DNA of 64,000 bases from Cytidiella melzeri (GCA_022592445.1 JABYQR010000056.1:62001-126000); one strand, 5' to 3'; numbered from the stretch's first letter, positions 21,738-33,694 are shown. Numbers and translations: made by a program. Notes: generated by a model not told the origin, from the sequence alone.

Positions 21738-24700
21738 TTGTCGTCTTCCTCATCTTCTGCCTCGTGTACCATAGCAGCTCTGTGCCCGTCGTCTACTGTC
21801 TCTGCATGTACTATATCGTCTCTAGACCGGTTATTGTCCCATTTCCGAATACATGTACTAGTAAAAGGTCTGAATAGAAGCATTCGCATTCCTGCCATGA
21901 TCGATTCAGGAGCTACAGCTTTATTCATCAGTCATCAGTTCGTCAAAAAGCATAAGATTATTCAGCACCCGCTCGAAAGGGTTATCTCATTGCACAATAT
22001 CGACGGAACTAAGAATAAAGCTGGCGAATTAACGCACTTCGTTCGCCTTACACTCACTGTTGGAGACCATACAGAAAAGGCAGAGTTTCTTGTCACGGAC
22101 TTAGGTCCAGAAGACGTCATTGTTGGGCTACCATGGCTCAAGCACGTAAACCCTACCGTCAACTGGGAAAAAGGAGAAATGACGATTCCGAGCGGCTCGG
22201 AAGAATCTCCTGGTTGACGGTAACCGCAAAGAATGTAGACAGTGGTTCAAAGCCGGTATTATCCAAGACACCACTGACAAAGTCTGGTGTATGGCCGGTT
22301 TCACCTACTCTACTAAGCTTGCTGCTGAAGCAAACAAAGCTAAAGCTCAGCGCTCCTTGAAGACATTGTTCCATCAGAGTATCACAGATACGCTGAAGTC
22401 TTCTCTGAGGAAGAGTCTAATTGGCTACCCCAGCATCAGACCTGGGACCATTTGATTGATCTCAAACCAGACGCTCCTGAGAACATCAAATCAAAAGTTT
22501 ATCCTATGCCCCTGAATGAACAAGCCGAGCTTGACAAGTTCATCCAGGAGAACCTATCCAAAGGTTACATCACGCCTTCTAAGTCTCCGATGGCTTCTCC
22601 AGTTTTCTTCATCAAAAAGAAGGATAACAAACTCCGACTTATGCAGGACTACAGAAAACTCAATGACATCACTGTGAAGAACCGCTACCCTCTACCGCTT
22701 GCCACCGACATCATCAACAAGCTCAAGGGTGCAAAGATCTTCACAAAATTCATGTCCGTTGGGGATATCACAATGTCCGAATCAAAGAAGGAGACAAGTA
22801 CAAAGCGGCGTTTGTTACCAACCGAGGACTCTTCGAACCTAAAGTCATGTTCTTCGGTCTCACAAACTCACCTGCTACCTTCCAAGCTCGGATGGACAAC
22901 ATCTTCGCTGACCTCGTCGCCGAGGGCAAGGTGGCTGTCTATCTAGATGACATCCTGATCTGGAGCAACAACCTGACAGAGCACCGCAAGGTTGTACATG
23001 AAGTCCTCGAGCGACTTCAACAACACGACCTTTACCTTTGGCGGAAAAGTGCGAGTTTGAGAAATCTGAGATCGAGTACCTTGGGTTGATCATTCGCGCC
23101 GGCGAAGTAGCTATGGACCCTGTCAAAGTCCAAGCAGTTTCTACGTGGCCCACACCCAAGAACCTCAAAGAAGTTAGAGGGTTCACCGGGTTTGCCAACT
23201 TCTACCGCCGCTTCATTCAGGACTTCTCAAAGCACGCACGGCCTTTACATGACCTGACTAAGAAGGACGTACCATTTGTCTGGGGTCCAGCACAACAGAC
23301 TGCCTTCACGTTGCTAAAGAAGGCCTTTACCACTAAGCCTATCTTGGCAGTCTGGGACCCTGAACTCCCTACACGTCTAGAAGTCGATGCTTCGGGCTAT
23401 GCGACCGGTGGAATCATCTCCCAGAAATTGAAGGAAGATGGATTCTACCACCCTATCGCCTACCGGTCTGCATCTATGACTGAAGCTGAGCGTAACTACG
23501 AAATCTTTGATTGGGAATGTTAGCCATCACCGAAGCTCTCAAAGATTGGCGCCACTACCTTGAGGGCTCAAGGAACCGTTTGAGATCTGGACAGATCACG
23601 CAAACCTGCAGTACTGGAAAACTGCGCAACACCTCACTCGACGTCAAGCACGTTGGTCATTACTTTTGGCTGACTTCGACTTCGTGTTGGTACACAAGCC
23701 CGGTAGTACCATGATACACGCTGATCCTCTCTCTCGTCTTCACTCACACGCTGTCACGGACGAAGAAGACAACAAGGATCAAGTGGTACTGAAACCGGAA
23801 CATTTCTGCATCCTCGCTACCAGTGCGCTTACCACTGCTTCTCTGCTCAAATCAAAGATCCGAGAATGCACGGAACAAGAAGCAGAAGTCGCACAAGCTC
23901 TTGCTATCCTTCGAAAGAAGGGTCCGCGCAAACTTGTTGGCGGTTTACTTGAATGGGAAGAGAGTGACGGACTTATCTACTACAAGGGAAAACTCTACAT
24001 CCCTAACAACAAAGAGCTCCGTCACGAAATCGTCAAATCTTGCCATGACACACCCGCTGCTGGTCATCCGGGCAAACACGGCACCATAGAGCTAGTCTCA
24101 CGACACTATTGGTGGCCAAAGATGAATGCCTTCGTCGAGACTTACGTACTAGGTTGTGATCGCTGTCAACGCTACAAGTCAGCTCCACACCCTAAAGCAG
24201 TACTACAGCCTCAGGAAACTCCGGCCGGACCTTGGGAACACGTCGGAGTAGATCTCATCACTCAGCTGCCACCCTCTAAGGGATTTGATTCGATCGCGGT
24301 CTACGTCGACCATTACTCCGATCAAACGCACATCATCCCTACCACCACTAAGGTCAACGCTGAGGGGATTGCCGATCTACATTACAAAGAAGTATTCCGA
24401 CTTCACGGCATTCCCAAGAAGGTGTTCTCTGACTGAGGACCCCAGTTTGCAGCGCGCTTCATGCGTGCGCTCTATCACCACTTAGGCATAGAGACTGGTT
24501 TTACGACCGCCTATCATCCGCAAGGAAATGGCAAAGTCGAACGCAAAAACCAGGATATCGAACAGTACCTGCGTCTATTCTGTCAGCAACGACAAGACGA
24601 CTGGGTCAATCATTGCCGGCAGCTGAGTTTGCACTCAACTCGCGAGTACATGCGGGTAATTCACAAACACCGTTTGAGGTCATCTACGGATATCGCCCCG

Positions 24701-25398
24701 ACTTCACCATACCAGTTGGCAAGCGAAGCAATATCCCATCGCTTGATGAGCGCCTTGACAACATGGCTCGAGTACGCAAAGAGACCGAAGCAGCTCTTCG
24801 TCTAAGCAAAGAAAAGATGAAGCAACTTTACGAGTCTGAGAAGCGCTCTCCACGCGTCTTCCAAGTAGGGGACATGGTCTGGCTAAACGCTAAGAACGTC
24901 CAAATTCACCAGGCTACCCCTAAACTCGGTCCTCGACAACTTGGCCCGTACAAGGTCATCGAACGCATTGGCGATCTTGATTACAAACTCGATCTACCCA
25001 GCTATCTCCGAATCCACCCTGTCTTCCATATCAACCGTCTAAGTCCCTGGCACGACAACGGCAAAGACGTACCTCCACCTCCTGATCCTATTGTCATAGA
25101 AGGAGAAGAACAGTACGTCGTCGAAAAGGTGCTAGACAGCAGGCTACACGGACGATGGAAGAAATTGCAATTCCTTGTCAAATGGGAAGGGTATTCAGAC
25201 GGACACAATAGCTGGGAACCAGTGAAAACCTCGAGAATAGTCAAGAAGCAATTGACGACTTCTACAAAGCAAACCCCGGAGCGCCCCGGGTCATCAAAGC
25301 TTCACTCTTCGCGGATCTCCGCTGCACTTTCGGGAATTCAATACCCAGACCGACCCCGCTTTCCTTCGCACGATCTATCCATCTACATACGATCTTAG
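21738..25398 (+). pseudogene. gypsy-B pol: protease, RT, RNase H, integrase, chromodomain
   Basis: Protease shows AMIDSGATALFISHQF and DVIVGLPWLKHVNP (about 21894-22160). RT shows LDKFIQENLSKGYI, LRLMQDYRKLNDIT, FFGLTNSPATFQARM and the catalytic YLDD near 22940. A single missing base near 22748 breaks the frame in the KF-DVRWGYHN block, and another shift lies near 23045. RNase H has RLEVDASGYATGGIISQ. Integrase has the HHCC finger (HPGKHG...CDRCQRYKSAP), EHVGVDLITQLPPSKGFDS, and SD-stop-GPQF with a TGA at 24434-24436 where the family has Arg. The Glu of the triad is in GNGKVERKNQDIEQ, after a further shift near 24615. A chromodomain (EQYVVEKVLDSRLHG, LQFLVKWEGYSDGHNSWEP) ends the protein and is thought to target heterochromatin. 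Confidence 0.92.
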
Positions 25399-25614
25399 CT
25401 GGGATGAAGGCAAACACATCGGTCTGGATATCTCAAGAACATCACACTGACGGGTAACGTCGAGTCAACGACACCAGAAGGGGAGAAACTTCCTAGCATC
25501 CTTCTGACTAGACAATCGGGGCAATTCTGCTGAATCCCTGTAGACGGGTAGAAGACCTCTATCACCACAGCACAGTGATGCTTCGCGAGGACGCTCGATT
25601 TTAGGAGGGGGTAA

Positions 25615-26369
25615 TGTCATGGATGGCCTGACTAGCCCTTAATTTTCGCAATTTACCTCTTGTTTTTATCTGTAAAACTCCGGGCTGCAGCTCAGTTGCA
25701 ACCTTCTCTGCACAAACTCCTTTGCACGTCTATTAAGCGCCCGTATCACGTGGCTTAGACGCTCCACACGGTCACATTACTTGCTACTACGTCACACTGG
25801 CATGTGACTTAGCTTAAGTAAGACCACATGGCTACAACACATGGCTCAGCCCATAGCTAGGGTTTGATGTCATAGATGACGTCCACATGGACTCCTTTTG
25901 TTCTTTCCTTATTGTTCTCTTTATGGAAGGATGTTCTCACAGGTGTGGGAATGGAATACAATAGTTGGTCTCCTTTTAGATAGATTCTCTCACGGGTAGA
26001 GTTCTTGGCAAGGTCTAGACAATAGCTATTGTTCTCCTTTAGGTAGTTCTTTTGTTCTTCGTTCACACGGCTTCTTGCAAAGCCTGCCCTCAACATGGTC
26101 TGTGCGCAGGTCCTGAAGTCTATATATACTGCTGCATGTACGCTCCTAGCCCCCATCTCGACCTCTTGGTCTTTACTGGGCTAGGTAAGCAAATCCCCTC
26201 TGTACTACATAGCTGGTAGTCAGAATACTAACTTGGTCTTTACTGGGCTAGACAACTTGTATAAAGTCTGATAGCTGGTGAGAGCACTGTGCTACACGCC
26301 TGCCACCACCTCCTTGTTGATATCCACTTTGTGTCCCTATCTGTCACGTCGAGCCTTGTCTCCGTGTCA
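25615..26369 (+). repeat. gypsy-B 3' LTR
   Basis: A 755 bp LTR preceded by the polypurine tract aggagggggtaa. It differs from the 5' LTR by scattered substitutions and small indels, so the insertion is not recent. Confidence 0.93.
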
Positions 26370-26518
26370 ACAATCAGATGCAGCACTCACTCTGATACAG
26401 CCACAAATTTACATTGTCCAAGAATGTAGGGGTTGTGAATCTGAATTTGTAGTCAGCTTCCAAAGTACCGGTGATTCTTGCTCATAGCCCACACTATGTG
26501 TGCCATGTCTTCTAGTTG
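26370..26518 (-). repeat. R1 repeat copy 3, middle piece
   Basis: Between gypsy-B and Tc1 lies the R1 segment with atttacattgtccaagaatg, minus orientation. It joins 18543 on one side and 28132 on the other. Confidence 0.8.
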
Positions 26519-26520
26519 TA

Positions 26521-28129
26521 CAGTAGCAGCAAAAAGTCTTGCAACACTGCAAGCGCACAACTCTCTGCTCTCCGTTTGCGCTCAAAACTGCTTATCCTAT
26601 TCAATCATTCCTTATACATTGTGTATTGATTGTATACAATATGTCTACAATGAAAGCAAATGAGTATTTCTTGTATAGGTATAGAACACATTGTGCACAA
26701 TCTGCGCTGTCATGGTGCTAGGTGCCCGTCACGCGCACAACCACTATCTGGGTTTGTTTTGTTTTTTGATCTCTCCACTTCACCACTCTCATGCTTTTTT
26801 TCATACTACCTACTCTCCCAACTCTAGACTACACATATGGTGCAGTGTACCCCTACTGAAAAGGCCTAAATTTGGAATCTGCATAATGAAGGTGCTAGTG
26901 TGGCTGACATTTGCAAGAAAGCCCCCATCCACCGGTCCACCATCTATTGCACCATCAAAAACCTATCCCACAATCCCAATTTCTATGCAAACAAGCCCAA
27001 GACAGGTCGCCCTCGCGTTTTACAAGACCGCAATCTCCGTCACGCCACTTTACTCCTGGCACAACAAGAGGCCCGCAATGCTACAGACCTGCAGTGCAAG
27101 GCATTCCCACAAATGGCTGCCCAAACAATGTGTCACAACCTTGCAAAGATTGGGCTGAAGGGATATGTGTGTTGACGAAAGCCCTTTCTGTCTGTAGCTC
27201 ATCAAAACAAGTCCAAGTGGTGGGCTGGACATGTGACCAGATGGGGGCAGAAAGAGTGGGGGATAATGGTGTTCTCAGATGAGTACAAATTCAATATATT
27301 TGGCTCATATGGGAGGGAATACTGCCGAAGAAGACAGGGCGAGGAGTTTTTGGACCAAAATGTGCAGAAGACAGTGAAGCACGGGGGTGGAAGTATGATG
27401 GTGTGGGGATGCATCACTTTGAAGGGAAAAGGAAGGCTACACCGCATTGATGGGAAAATGGATGCAAAGCTTTACTGCTCCATCCTATCAGAGTCTCTTC
27501 TGGGCACATTGGAAGACCAAGACTTGACCTGCTGACAGATCATTTTCCAACAGGACAATGATCCAAAGCACACATTGAAGCTTGTTACAGCTTGGTTCAA
27601 GGAGAACAAGGTCACTGTATTGCCCTGGCCTCCAAATTCACCAGATATGAATATTCTGGAGAATGTCTGGGACCATCTAGACTGCAAATTACGGGCTCGC
27701 AAGCAGCAGGCGTTGGATAAGGAGGAGCTGTGGGGGGCATTGCAGGATGAGTGGGTAAATTTGGATGATGGGTATATCAAGGGATTGTATGAGTCTCTCC
27801 CCACTCGTGCCGCAGAGCTTATGCAGGCAAAGGGGTCCTATACTAGGTACTAATTTTACCAAAATTCTTTGACAGATTTATACATAGAATAGTCAAGATG
27901 ATGCACAATAGTAGTACTACAACATGTGGGCGCTAAACACAGCTTTTGTGCGGATTGTGCACTATTTTTTGCACAAAATGCAGACCAAGTCATTTCTACT
28001 AAGGACATGATTTGTACATTGTATATAGTGTGTGAAAATTGAAAGTAGATAGAAATTCACTGAAATGAGATCACATGATGAGAAAATCATTGTGTGCTTG
28101 TAGTGTCGCAACACTTTTTGCCGCTACTG
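26521..28129 (+). mobile_element. Tc1/mariner element with TIRs and TA duplication
   Basis: Inverted ends begin CAGTAGCAGCAAAAAGTCTT at the left and CAGTAGCGGCAAAAAGTGTT at the right (reverse complement). Similarity continues for about 40 bp, and TA flanks both ends (26519-26520 and 28130-28131). The insertion point is inside R1, where other copies read ggaataaaattagaagacat and the like. Length is 1609 bp, typical for the superfamily. It encodes one transposase with internal stops. Confidence 0.92.
26837..27853 (+). pseudogene. Tc1/mariner transposase, DD34E-like, with internal stops
   Basis: One frame from the ATG at 26837 to the stop at 27853 gives an N-terminal helix-turn-helix (EGASVADICKKAPIHRSTIY and a GRP linker), then the catalytic core. 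The first Asp is in MVFSDEYKFN, the second in IIFQQDNDPKHTLK and the Glu in NSPDMNILENVWDHL. Three in-frame stops interrupt it: TAA at 26867-26869, TGA at 27173-27175 (before RKPFLS) and TGA at 27533-27535 (before QIIFQQDN). All three can be explained by single C-to-T changes from CAA or CGA. No frameshift is needed, so decay is by point mutation. Confidence 0.92.
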
Positions 28130-28131
28130 TA

Positions 28132-28613
28132 TTCCTTGTTCAGAGAGCAAGCAATGTCTGTAGATTGCTGCACATGTACCTGACCAGAATTGGACATCAT
28201 TTGCCCGCAGGAGTGGAGTGTGTATCTGAGTCAGGGTAACTTTTTGCAGTGGACTGGCCATAGCTTGCTCAATTCCACTTCAATTGACAGGATGTTTGTA
28301 CCAGGATGTTGCCACAAGATAGGGCTATCCAATGGTGTATGATATGTACAGATTTGTACCCATATGCAGTCTGTAAAAATCAAAAACTGCATTTTGATTG
28401 CAAAAGTGATCTGATGCAAAGTTATGAAGGGCTGATAACAAGGCCAGTGTGATGCTATCAGCCGGATTCATTGTTTTGTTATTCACACTGGTACTGTCTG
28501 TATTCTGCCATCAGATTCCCACACTTTGGGGGACAAAAAGGTCACATCTGAAAAGGCATCAATGTGCTGGAGCACACTGGAACAATTCTTCTTCATTCTT
28601 CAGGAATTGTAAC
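28132..28613 (-). repeat. R1 repeat copy 3, 5' block
   Basis: Minus-orientation 5' block of R1, from the tgtagattgctg segment to the terminal ggaattgtaac at 28613. Together with 17727-18543 and 26370-26518 it makes one R1 copy split by two younger insertions. Confidence 0.85.
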
Positions 28614-28793
28614 TGGGACCTTGATCCAACTTGATCCTGTTGCACAACCATCTTGTAAAGTTACATTTGTATCTATGCTATGCATGATATGATCATATGT
28701 CTGAATGTGGGTGATTTGACAAATAGGAGTCTGCCCGTGTGCATGTACTGCCCAGGCTGGAACTGTAGCATAGTAACCAGTAGCCATCACGCA

Positions 28794-28975
28794 TGAACAC
28801 AGCCTGTGGCAGTGTGTGGCAGTTCTGACATCAACAGGCCACATGTAACATGTTTTGGAAGTTGATGCTAGTAAGACATTTTGAGCCCCTATAGTTTTGT
28901 GTCAGATAAAATTTTTGTTGCACCAGCAGTGAGCACTGCTTGTTGATAGACAACAAGGTATATAGATCCCCTTGC
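28794..28975 (+). promoter_or_regulatory. R1-like promoter region with TATA box of the secreted-protein gene
   Basis: The stretch resembles the part of R1 that follows the 143 bp arrays: acatcaacagg, catgtaacatgtt, cagcagtga(a/g)cactgc and gacaaggta-ata-gatccccttgc align with 13205-13345 and 16680-16812. Here the last part reads tatatag at 28959-28965, a good TATA box, where R1 copies read tagatga. Transcription would start near 28990, about 480 bp before the ATG. Confidence 0.45.
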
Positions 28976-29455
28976 CCCCCTCCATGCACCTCAGCACACC
29001 TCTCTTACTCCACATCTTGTCTTTCCTTCAGTGCTGGTCGGTAAGCACATTGTTGCTTGCCTTGCCCTGGGTCACTGTACTGAGATTTTTCCTTGCTACT
29101 AGCTGTTTGAGTCTTCAAATCCCTCCCATACTACCTCTCATTCTTGTACCTCAGCACCCCTCTGTTGTGCCAGGCCTTTTCATTGCTCCACCACAGGTTG
29201 GTAAGGGCATCATTGTCTGTGTTGCCACGGATTATTGTACTGAAGTTGTTCTTGAAGCTTGCTGTTCTACTCTCTTCTCAAATCATATCCAATCCACCTC
29301 TCATCCTTGTACTTTGGCCTGGCTTTGTTGCTCCAGGTTTTCCCATTGCCTCAGCACTGGTCAGTAAGTACATTGCTGTTTTTTTGGGGTTGCAGTACTG
29401 AGAATACTCTTACAGCCAGCTCTTGTTGCACTCTCAACCCTTTTATTGCCCTTTG
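28976..29455 (+). repeat. three diverged tandem units of about 161 bp
   Basis: Motifs cctcagcac, a gtaag donor-like site (29040, 29201, 29362) and tactgag/tactgaag recur at 161-162 bp spacing. The region lies between the TATA box and the start codon of the secreted-protein gene, so it may be transcribed leader. The gtaag sites suggest leader introns, but acceptors are not certain. Confidence 0.5.
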
Positions 29456-29470
29456 AACTCTTATACCATC

Positions 29471-29990
29471 ATGCAGTTCTCCACCTCTCTTGTTTTGTTA
29501 ACTGCCATTGTCACCAGCACATTACACATTGTGGCTGTTTCTGCCAGGCCGCATGGGTTCTCTGAGGGCCACAAGAGCTTGGATGGATGGAGCACAGGCA
29601 CAGGCAAGGCTCTTTTTCAAAGGGACATTGCCCACTCCTTGCTAGTCAACCTGTCCCATTCACATGATAACTTGCGTCGCTCAGAGAGAATATGGACATG
29701 GCGAAAGGTGGTAGGCCGCATTTTGAGCCTTTTGAGGAGATGAGCAAGCTAACTTCAAGTTATTTAAGGTCCCAAAGAAGGATGAAGCTAAAGCTAAAGA
29801 AAAAAAAATCTCAAAATTGAGGGCCGAGATCTCTGAACTAAAGTCTCAGCTGAACATAGGTTTATTAGCAAAGACAAAGTTGGCACTTGAAGCTCGGATT
29901 GAAAGAAAGGAACGTGAATTGCAAGCGCTGACAGAACAGCCCAAGACGACTGTAGAAGCCACATCAGACAACAAACAAAACAGCAACTAG
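29471..29990 (+). CDS. small secreted coiled-coil protein, two exons, 155 aa
   Basis: Exons 29471-29707 and 29760-29990 are separated by a 52 nt intron with donor gtggta, branch gctaac and acceptor ttcaag. The splice is in phase 0 and opens a long second exon, which argues strongly that it is real. The N-terminus (MQFSTSLVLLTAIVTS...VSA, cleavage likely before RPHG) is a typical signal peptide. The mature part is small, basic and hydrophilic. Exon 2 is a lysine/glutamate-rich heptad region (KLRAEISELKSQLNIG...ALEARIERKERELQAL), so a coiled coil is likely. It has no cysteines after the signal peptide. I recognise no homologue. Size, secretion and location among repeats resemble fungal effector-like small secreted proteins, which is an inference only. 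It is one of the few intact non-transposase genes here. Confidence 0.72.
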
Positions 29991-30115
29991 TTTGACATGT
30001 TGAACCACAGGCCCAAGCCGGAGCATCTGGTCAGATTTAATGACAGCGAGTCTTCATCATATCATTCTGCACTACTATTCATTCATGATCCCTCATGGAA
30101 GCTGCAACTTACTTT

Positions 30116-30749
30116 GTCCTGATAACTAGTTATCTTCTTTACGTTTGCCTTGACAATCCAACTCGTCCTTCCTCCCTCATTCCCTGACCCACATCACCTC
30201 TGTTCAACATGGACTACTTTGTCATTGGTTGTCTTCTTGTGTCCATTCAAACCTTGGACCTAACTCTGACTGGTCACCGTTGCCTTGGTTCAACCCTCGG
30301 TCTTTCCATACCTCCGTTACCATTCCATTGGGTCCAACCCCATCTATCCCCTGTTTTGGGGTCAACCCCTTCTATATTGATCTTTGCCTCATGGCTCACC
30401 TTTCTATTGTCCCTTGTTTCCGCGCCTTGACGGTCTTTTCTCCCATTGGCTTTTCAAAGCATCTATTGTTCTCTGTGTATTGATCTTCCTTTCTATTCCT
30501 CCATTTTGCTACCACTACTTCGGACTGGTCTAAAGTAGTTAGGTCAACATGTATGAATAGCTGCTAGACATGGGGCTAGAACCTCAGTCTATCCACTTTG
30601 TATCAATATTCCCTCTGTCGATTCATCATCTGTCTGCCATTGTGCTTGACAGTGACTGTGCGGCGTAGACCATGATTCGACCTTGGTGTAGTTACACCAA
30701 GGGGTTCTGACTTGACAACTTGTCTCTTGACAATAGTTGGTCTTAACAC
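30116..30749 (+). repeat. gypsy-D LTR fragment, plus orientation
   Basis: It matches the reverse complement of 33000-33683 and 44051-44762, from tcctgataactagttatc to gttggtcttaaca. It lacks the first roughly 65 bp of the LTR. Proline/leucine-rich open frames inside are LTR translation artefacts. Confidence 0.8.
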
Positions 30750-32563
30750 TTTGCTAGTTTGTGGCTCAATGACTGTTGATTTATCTAGCTCAATGTTTTT
30801 TTGATACTTGAAACTATCATAGTTGTGGATTGTCATGACTGAGAAACATGCTTGAACAGCGTTAGCAAGGCCGGCAAGCGGCAAGTACAATTCCTGAAGA
30901 TTCAATGAAATATTGCTTTTTGTGCCAGATTTGTAAGTAAACTTGGTGCTGGTAGCAGACAGTTTTGTTGGGAATAGCTTCTTCGACGAGAAATGTAAGG
31001 TAATTTGGTGGTTTGTCTTCACTGGAGCACACAATCATTCATGAAGAAGAGGGACTTTGCTGTATTGTTTGAAGTGCAACAATGGGTTGAGTACAGAATT
31101 AAAATAAGTTTATGCAGTAGAGCAGGTTTATAAGGATTGTTTGACATGTGTCTTCCTCTTAATGGTGTTGAACTATGTTAAATAATCTGGATAAAATATG
31201 ATCAGGGTTACAAGTGATCACGCTACTGATAGCAGATTGAACAAATCATATAGCATGAAATATTTAATTGCATCTGTGACTTTGTTACCAAAAAGAACCT
31301 CAGTAAACACCTCTGTTCCCGGTGAGGATCTTGCCAAGCCACCTGGTCATGAATAAACTTGATCTGGGATACAGTGACAGTACTACAATTGATAAGTTTG
31401 ATTGCAGGAAAAGGAGCCATACATTGATGATGGTAGTCACCAATGGTAGCAAGGGGCTTTATCTTTCTTGTCATTAATCTTGTGCAGCGTTCACTGCTGA
31501 TTCTAGAAAATTACTTGCTTCAAGGATGAAGAGCTGTAGGGTGTCTCATTAGATCAATTAGTAGAGCATGTTACAAGTGTCCTGTTGATGTCTGCACTGC
31601 CTCACCCCCATTGGAGCTGCCATAGGCTGTGTTCTGCTTGTAACTCCTGCTTATAGAGCAACTGGTGGTTGTGAAACTGTATGGAAGAATCAAAGGCAGT
31701 GCTTTATGCTGATGCAACTACATCCTGTTGATGTCTGAGCTGCATCAGCCCCACTAGAACTGCAACAGGCTATGTTCTGATTTTAGCTTTTCCTTAGGGA
31801 GCAACTAATGGTTGTGAAACTTTGTGCAACAATCTGACGCAGTGCTTGCTGCTGATGCAACCATGTCCTGCTGATGTCTGAGCTGTTTCATCCCCATTGG
31901 AACTGCCACAGGCTGTGTAACTCCTGCTTAGAGAGAAACTAACAGTTGTGAAACTTTGTGGAACAATCAGATGCAGTACTCACTGCTGATGCAGCCAAAA
32001 ATTTACATTGTCCAAGAATGTAGGGGTTGAGAATTTGTAGTTAACTTCTAAAGGACTGGTGTTTCTTGCTCAGAGCCAATATTCCTTCTTCAGAGAGAAA
32101 CCAATGTCTGTAGATTGCTGCACATGTACCTGACCAGAATCTGACATCATTTGCCAGCAGGAGTGGAGTTTGAATCTGAGTCTGGATGACGTTTTTCAGT
32201 AGACTGGCGATAACTTGCTCAATTTCACCTCAATGGACAGGATGTTTGTACCAGGATGTTGCTACAAGATAGGTCCATCCAATGGTGTATTGTATGTACA
32301 AATTTGTACCCATATGCAGTCTGTAAAAATCAACAACTGCATTTTGATTGCAAAAGTGATCTGATGCAAAGTTATAAAGGGCTGACAACAAGGCCAGTGT
32401 GATGCTATCAGCCGGATTCATTGTTTTGTTATTCACACTGGTACTGTTTGTATTCTGCCATCAAATTCCCACACTTTGGGGGACAAAAAGGTCACATCTG
32501 AAAAGGCATCAATGTGCTGGAGCACACTGGAACAATTCTTCTTCATTCTTCAGGAATTGTAAC
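30750..32563 (-). repeat. R1 repeat copy 4, minus orientation
   Basis: Nearly complete copy. Inverted termini GTACAATTCCTGAAG (30885-30899) and the reverse of GTTACAATTCCTGAAG (ending at 32563) bracket 1679 bp. The 143 bp array has about three units at 31570-31990. The 3' block with caccaatggtagcaaggggc is at 31440 and the 5' block at 32100-32563. R1-related sequence continues to 30750, where it meets an LTR fragment. Confidence 0.82.
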
Positions 32564-32999
32564 AGCAGGCCCAATATCCTTGTGACCAGCAAGAAAGTGT
32601 AGGTACATAAAAAGTGTTCTTGAATGAAAACAAGGAAACAATGAGAAAGAACACACAGAAGGATACATCACTAAGTGTAGGTGCCAGTGAGGATGCAAAT
32701 GAAGAACAGTTTTTGTCATTTCTGTCACATATCAAGGCCAATTTAACATACATGTAACCTGATTTGGTGTGATGCAATCATGCAACCTTAGTAATATGCC
32801 TAGCTTCTTGAACAATTGGTAGGTGACCTGTCTAAAGTGCTGCATGAGCTGGAAACAGGGTTCTGAGCTGTATGCAGGGTACAGAGGGGTGAGGTTGCTT
32901 GTGCCAGAGTTGAAGGGCAATTACAAATGTAGGGTTCTTCAAGAAAATCAACACCAACTTTTTCACAAATTAAAGAAACAAAATGCCAATGGAGGTATT
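32564..32999. other. stretch without recognisable features
   Basis: AT-rich sequence between an R1 terminus and a gypsy-D LTR. Short open frames exist on both strands but have no motif or codon bias that I would trust. Confidence 0.5.
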
Positions 33000-33683
33000 T
33001 GTCAAGACCGACTATTGTCAAGGGACAAGTTGTCAAGTCAGAACCCCTTGGTGTAGCTACACACAAGGTTGGATGATGGTCTAGGCTGCACGGTTGCTGT
33101 CAAGCACAGTGGCAGACAGATGATGGTTTGATTGAAGGAATATTGATACAAAGTGGATAGACTGAGGTTCTAGCCCCATGTCTAGCGGCTATTTATACAT
33201 GTTGACCTAACTACTTTTGGACCAGTCCGAAATAGTGGTAGCAAATCAGAGGAATAGAAAGGAAGATCAATACACAGAGAACAAGAGTTGCTTTGGAAAG
33301 CCAATGAGAGAAAAGACCGTCAAGGTGCGGAAACAAGGGACAATAGAAAGGTAAAACATGAGCCAAAGATCAATAGAGAAGGGGTGGAACCCAAAACAGG
33401 GGATAGACGGGGTTGGACCCAATGGAGTGGTAACGGAGGTATGGAGAGGCCGAGGGTTGAACCAAGGCAATGGTAACCAATTGGAGTTAGGTCCGAGGTT
33501 CGAATGGACACAAGGAGACAACTAATGACATAATAGTCCATGTTGAACGGAGGCGAAGTGGATCAGGGAATGAGGGAGGAAAGACGAGTTGGATCGTCAA
33601 GGCAAATGTAAAGAAGATAACTAGTTATCAGGATAATCGAAGAAGTAAAGAAAAATAATAGGGTGTGAAGACCGTTCGTAACA
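33000..33683 (-). repeat. gypsy-D 3' LTR
   Basis: On the minus strand it begins TGTTACGAACGGTCTTCACA and ends GGTCTTGACA. A polypurine tract (element strand AAAGGGGAGGTAA, 33684-33696) lies immediately upstream, so this is the 3' LTR of a minus-strand element. A full-length relative is 44051-44762, with fragments at 30116-30749 and 41129-41218. Confidence 0.82.
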
Positions 33684-33694
33684 TTACCTCCCCT

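Larger units (their letters stand above)
18544..26369 (+). mobile_element. Ty3/gypsy chromovirus element 'gypsy-B' with both LTRs
   Basis: LTRs of 758 bp (18544-19301) and 755 bp (25615-26369) both begin TGTCATGGATGG. The left ends CCGTGACA and the right CCGTGTCA. Between them lie an accessory ORF, a gag with a cysteine motif and zinc knuckles, then protease, RT, RNase H, integrase and a chromodomain in gypsy order. The polypurine tract aggagggggtaa precedes the 3' LTR. No TGG-type PBS follows the 5' LTR (it reads ttaggtcgagatc), so a self-priming or unusual tRNA primer is possible. The flanks (...gatgtctg and acaatcag...) are not a target-site duplication. Several frameshifts and one TGA in integrase inactivate this copy. 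Confidence 0.92.

Noticed and set aside
25857..26156. Open frames inside gypsy-B LTRs, repeated at 18801-19158, 53880-54237 and 59191-59430
   Set aside because: They are translations of the LTR itself and vary with LTR indels.
30133..30483. Proline/leucine-rich open frames at 30.2 kb, 33.3 kb and 44.4 kb
   Set aside because: The same sequence in three gypsy-D LTR copies, so an LTR translation rather than a gene.
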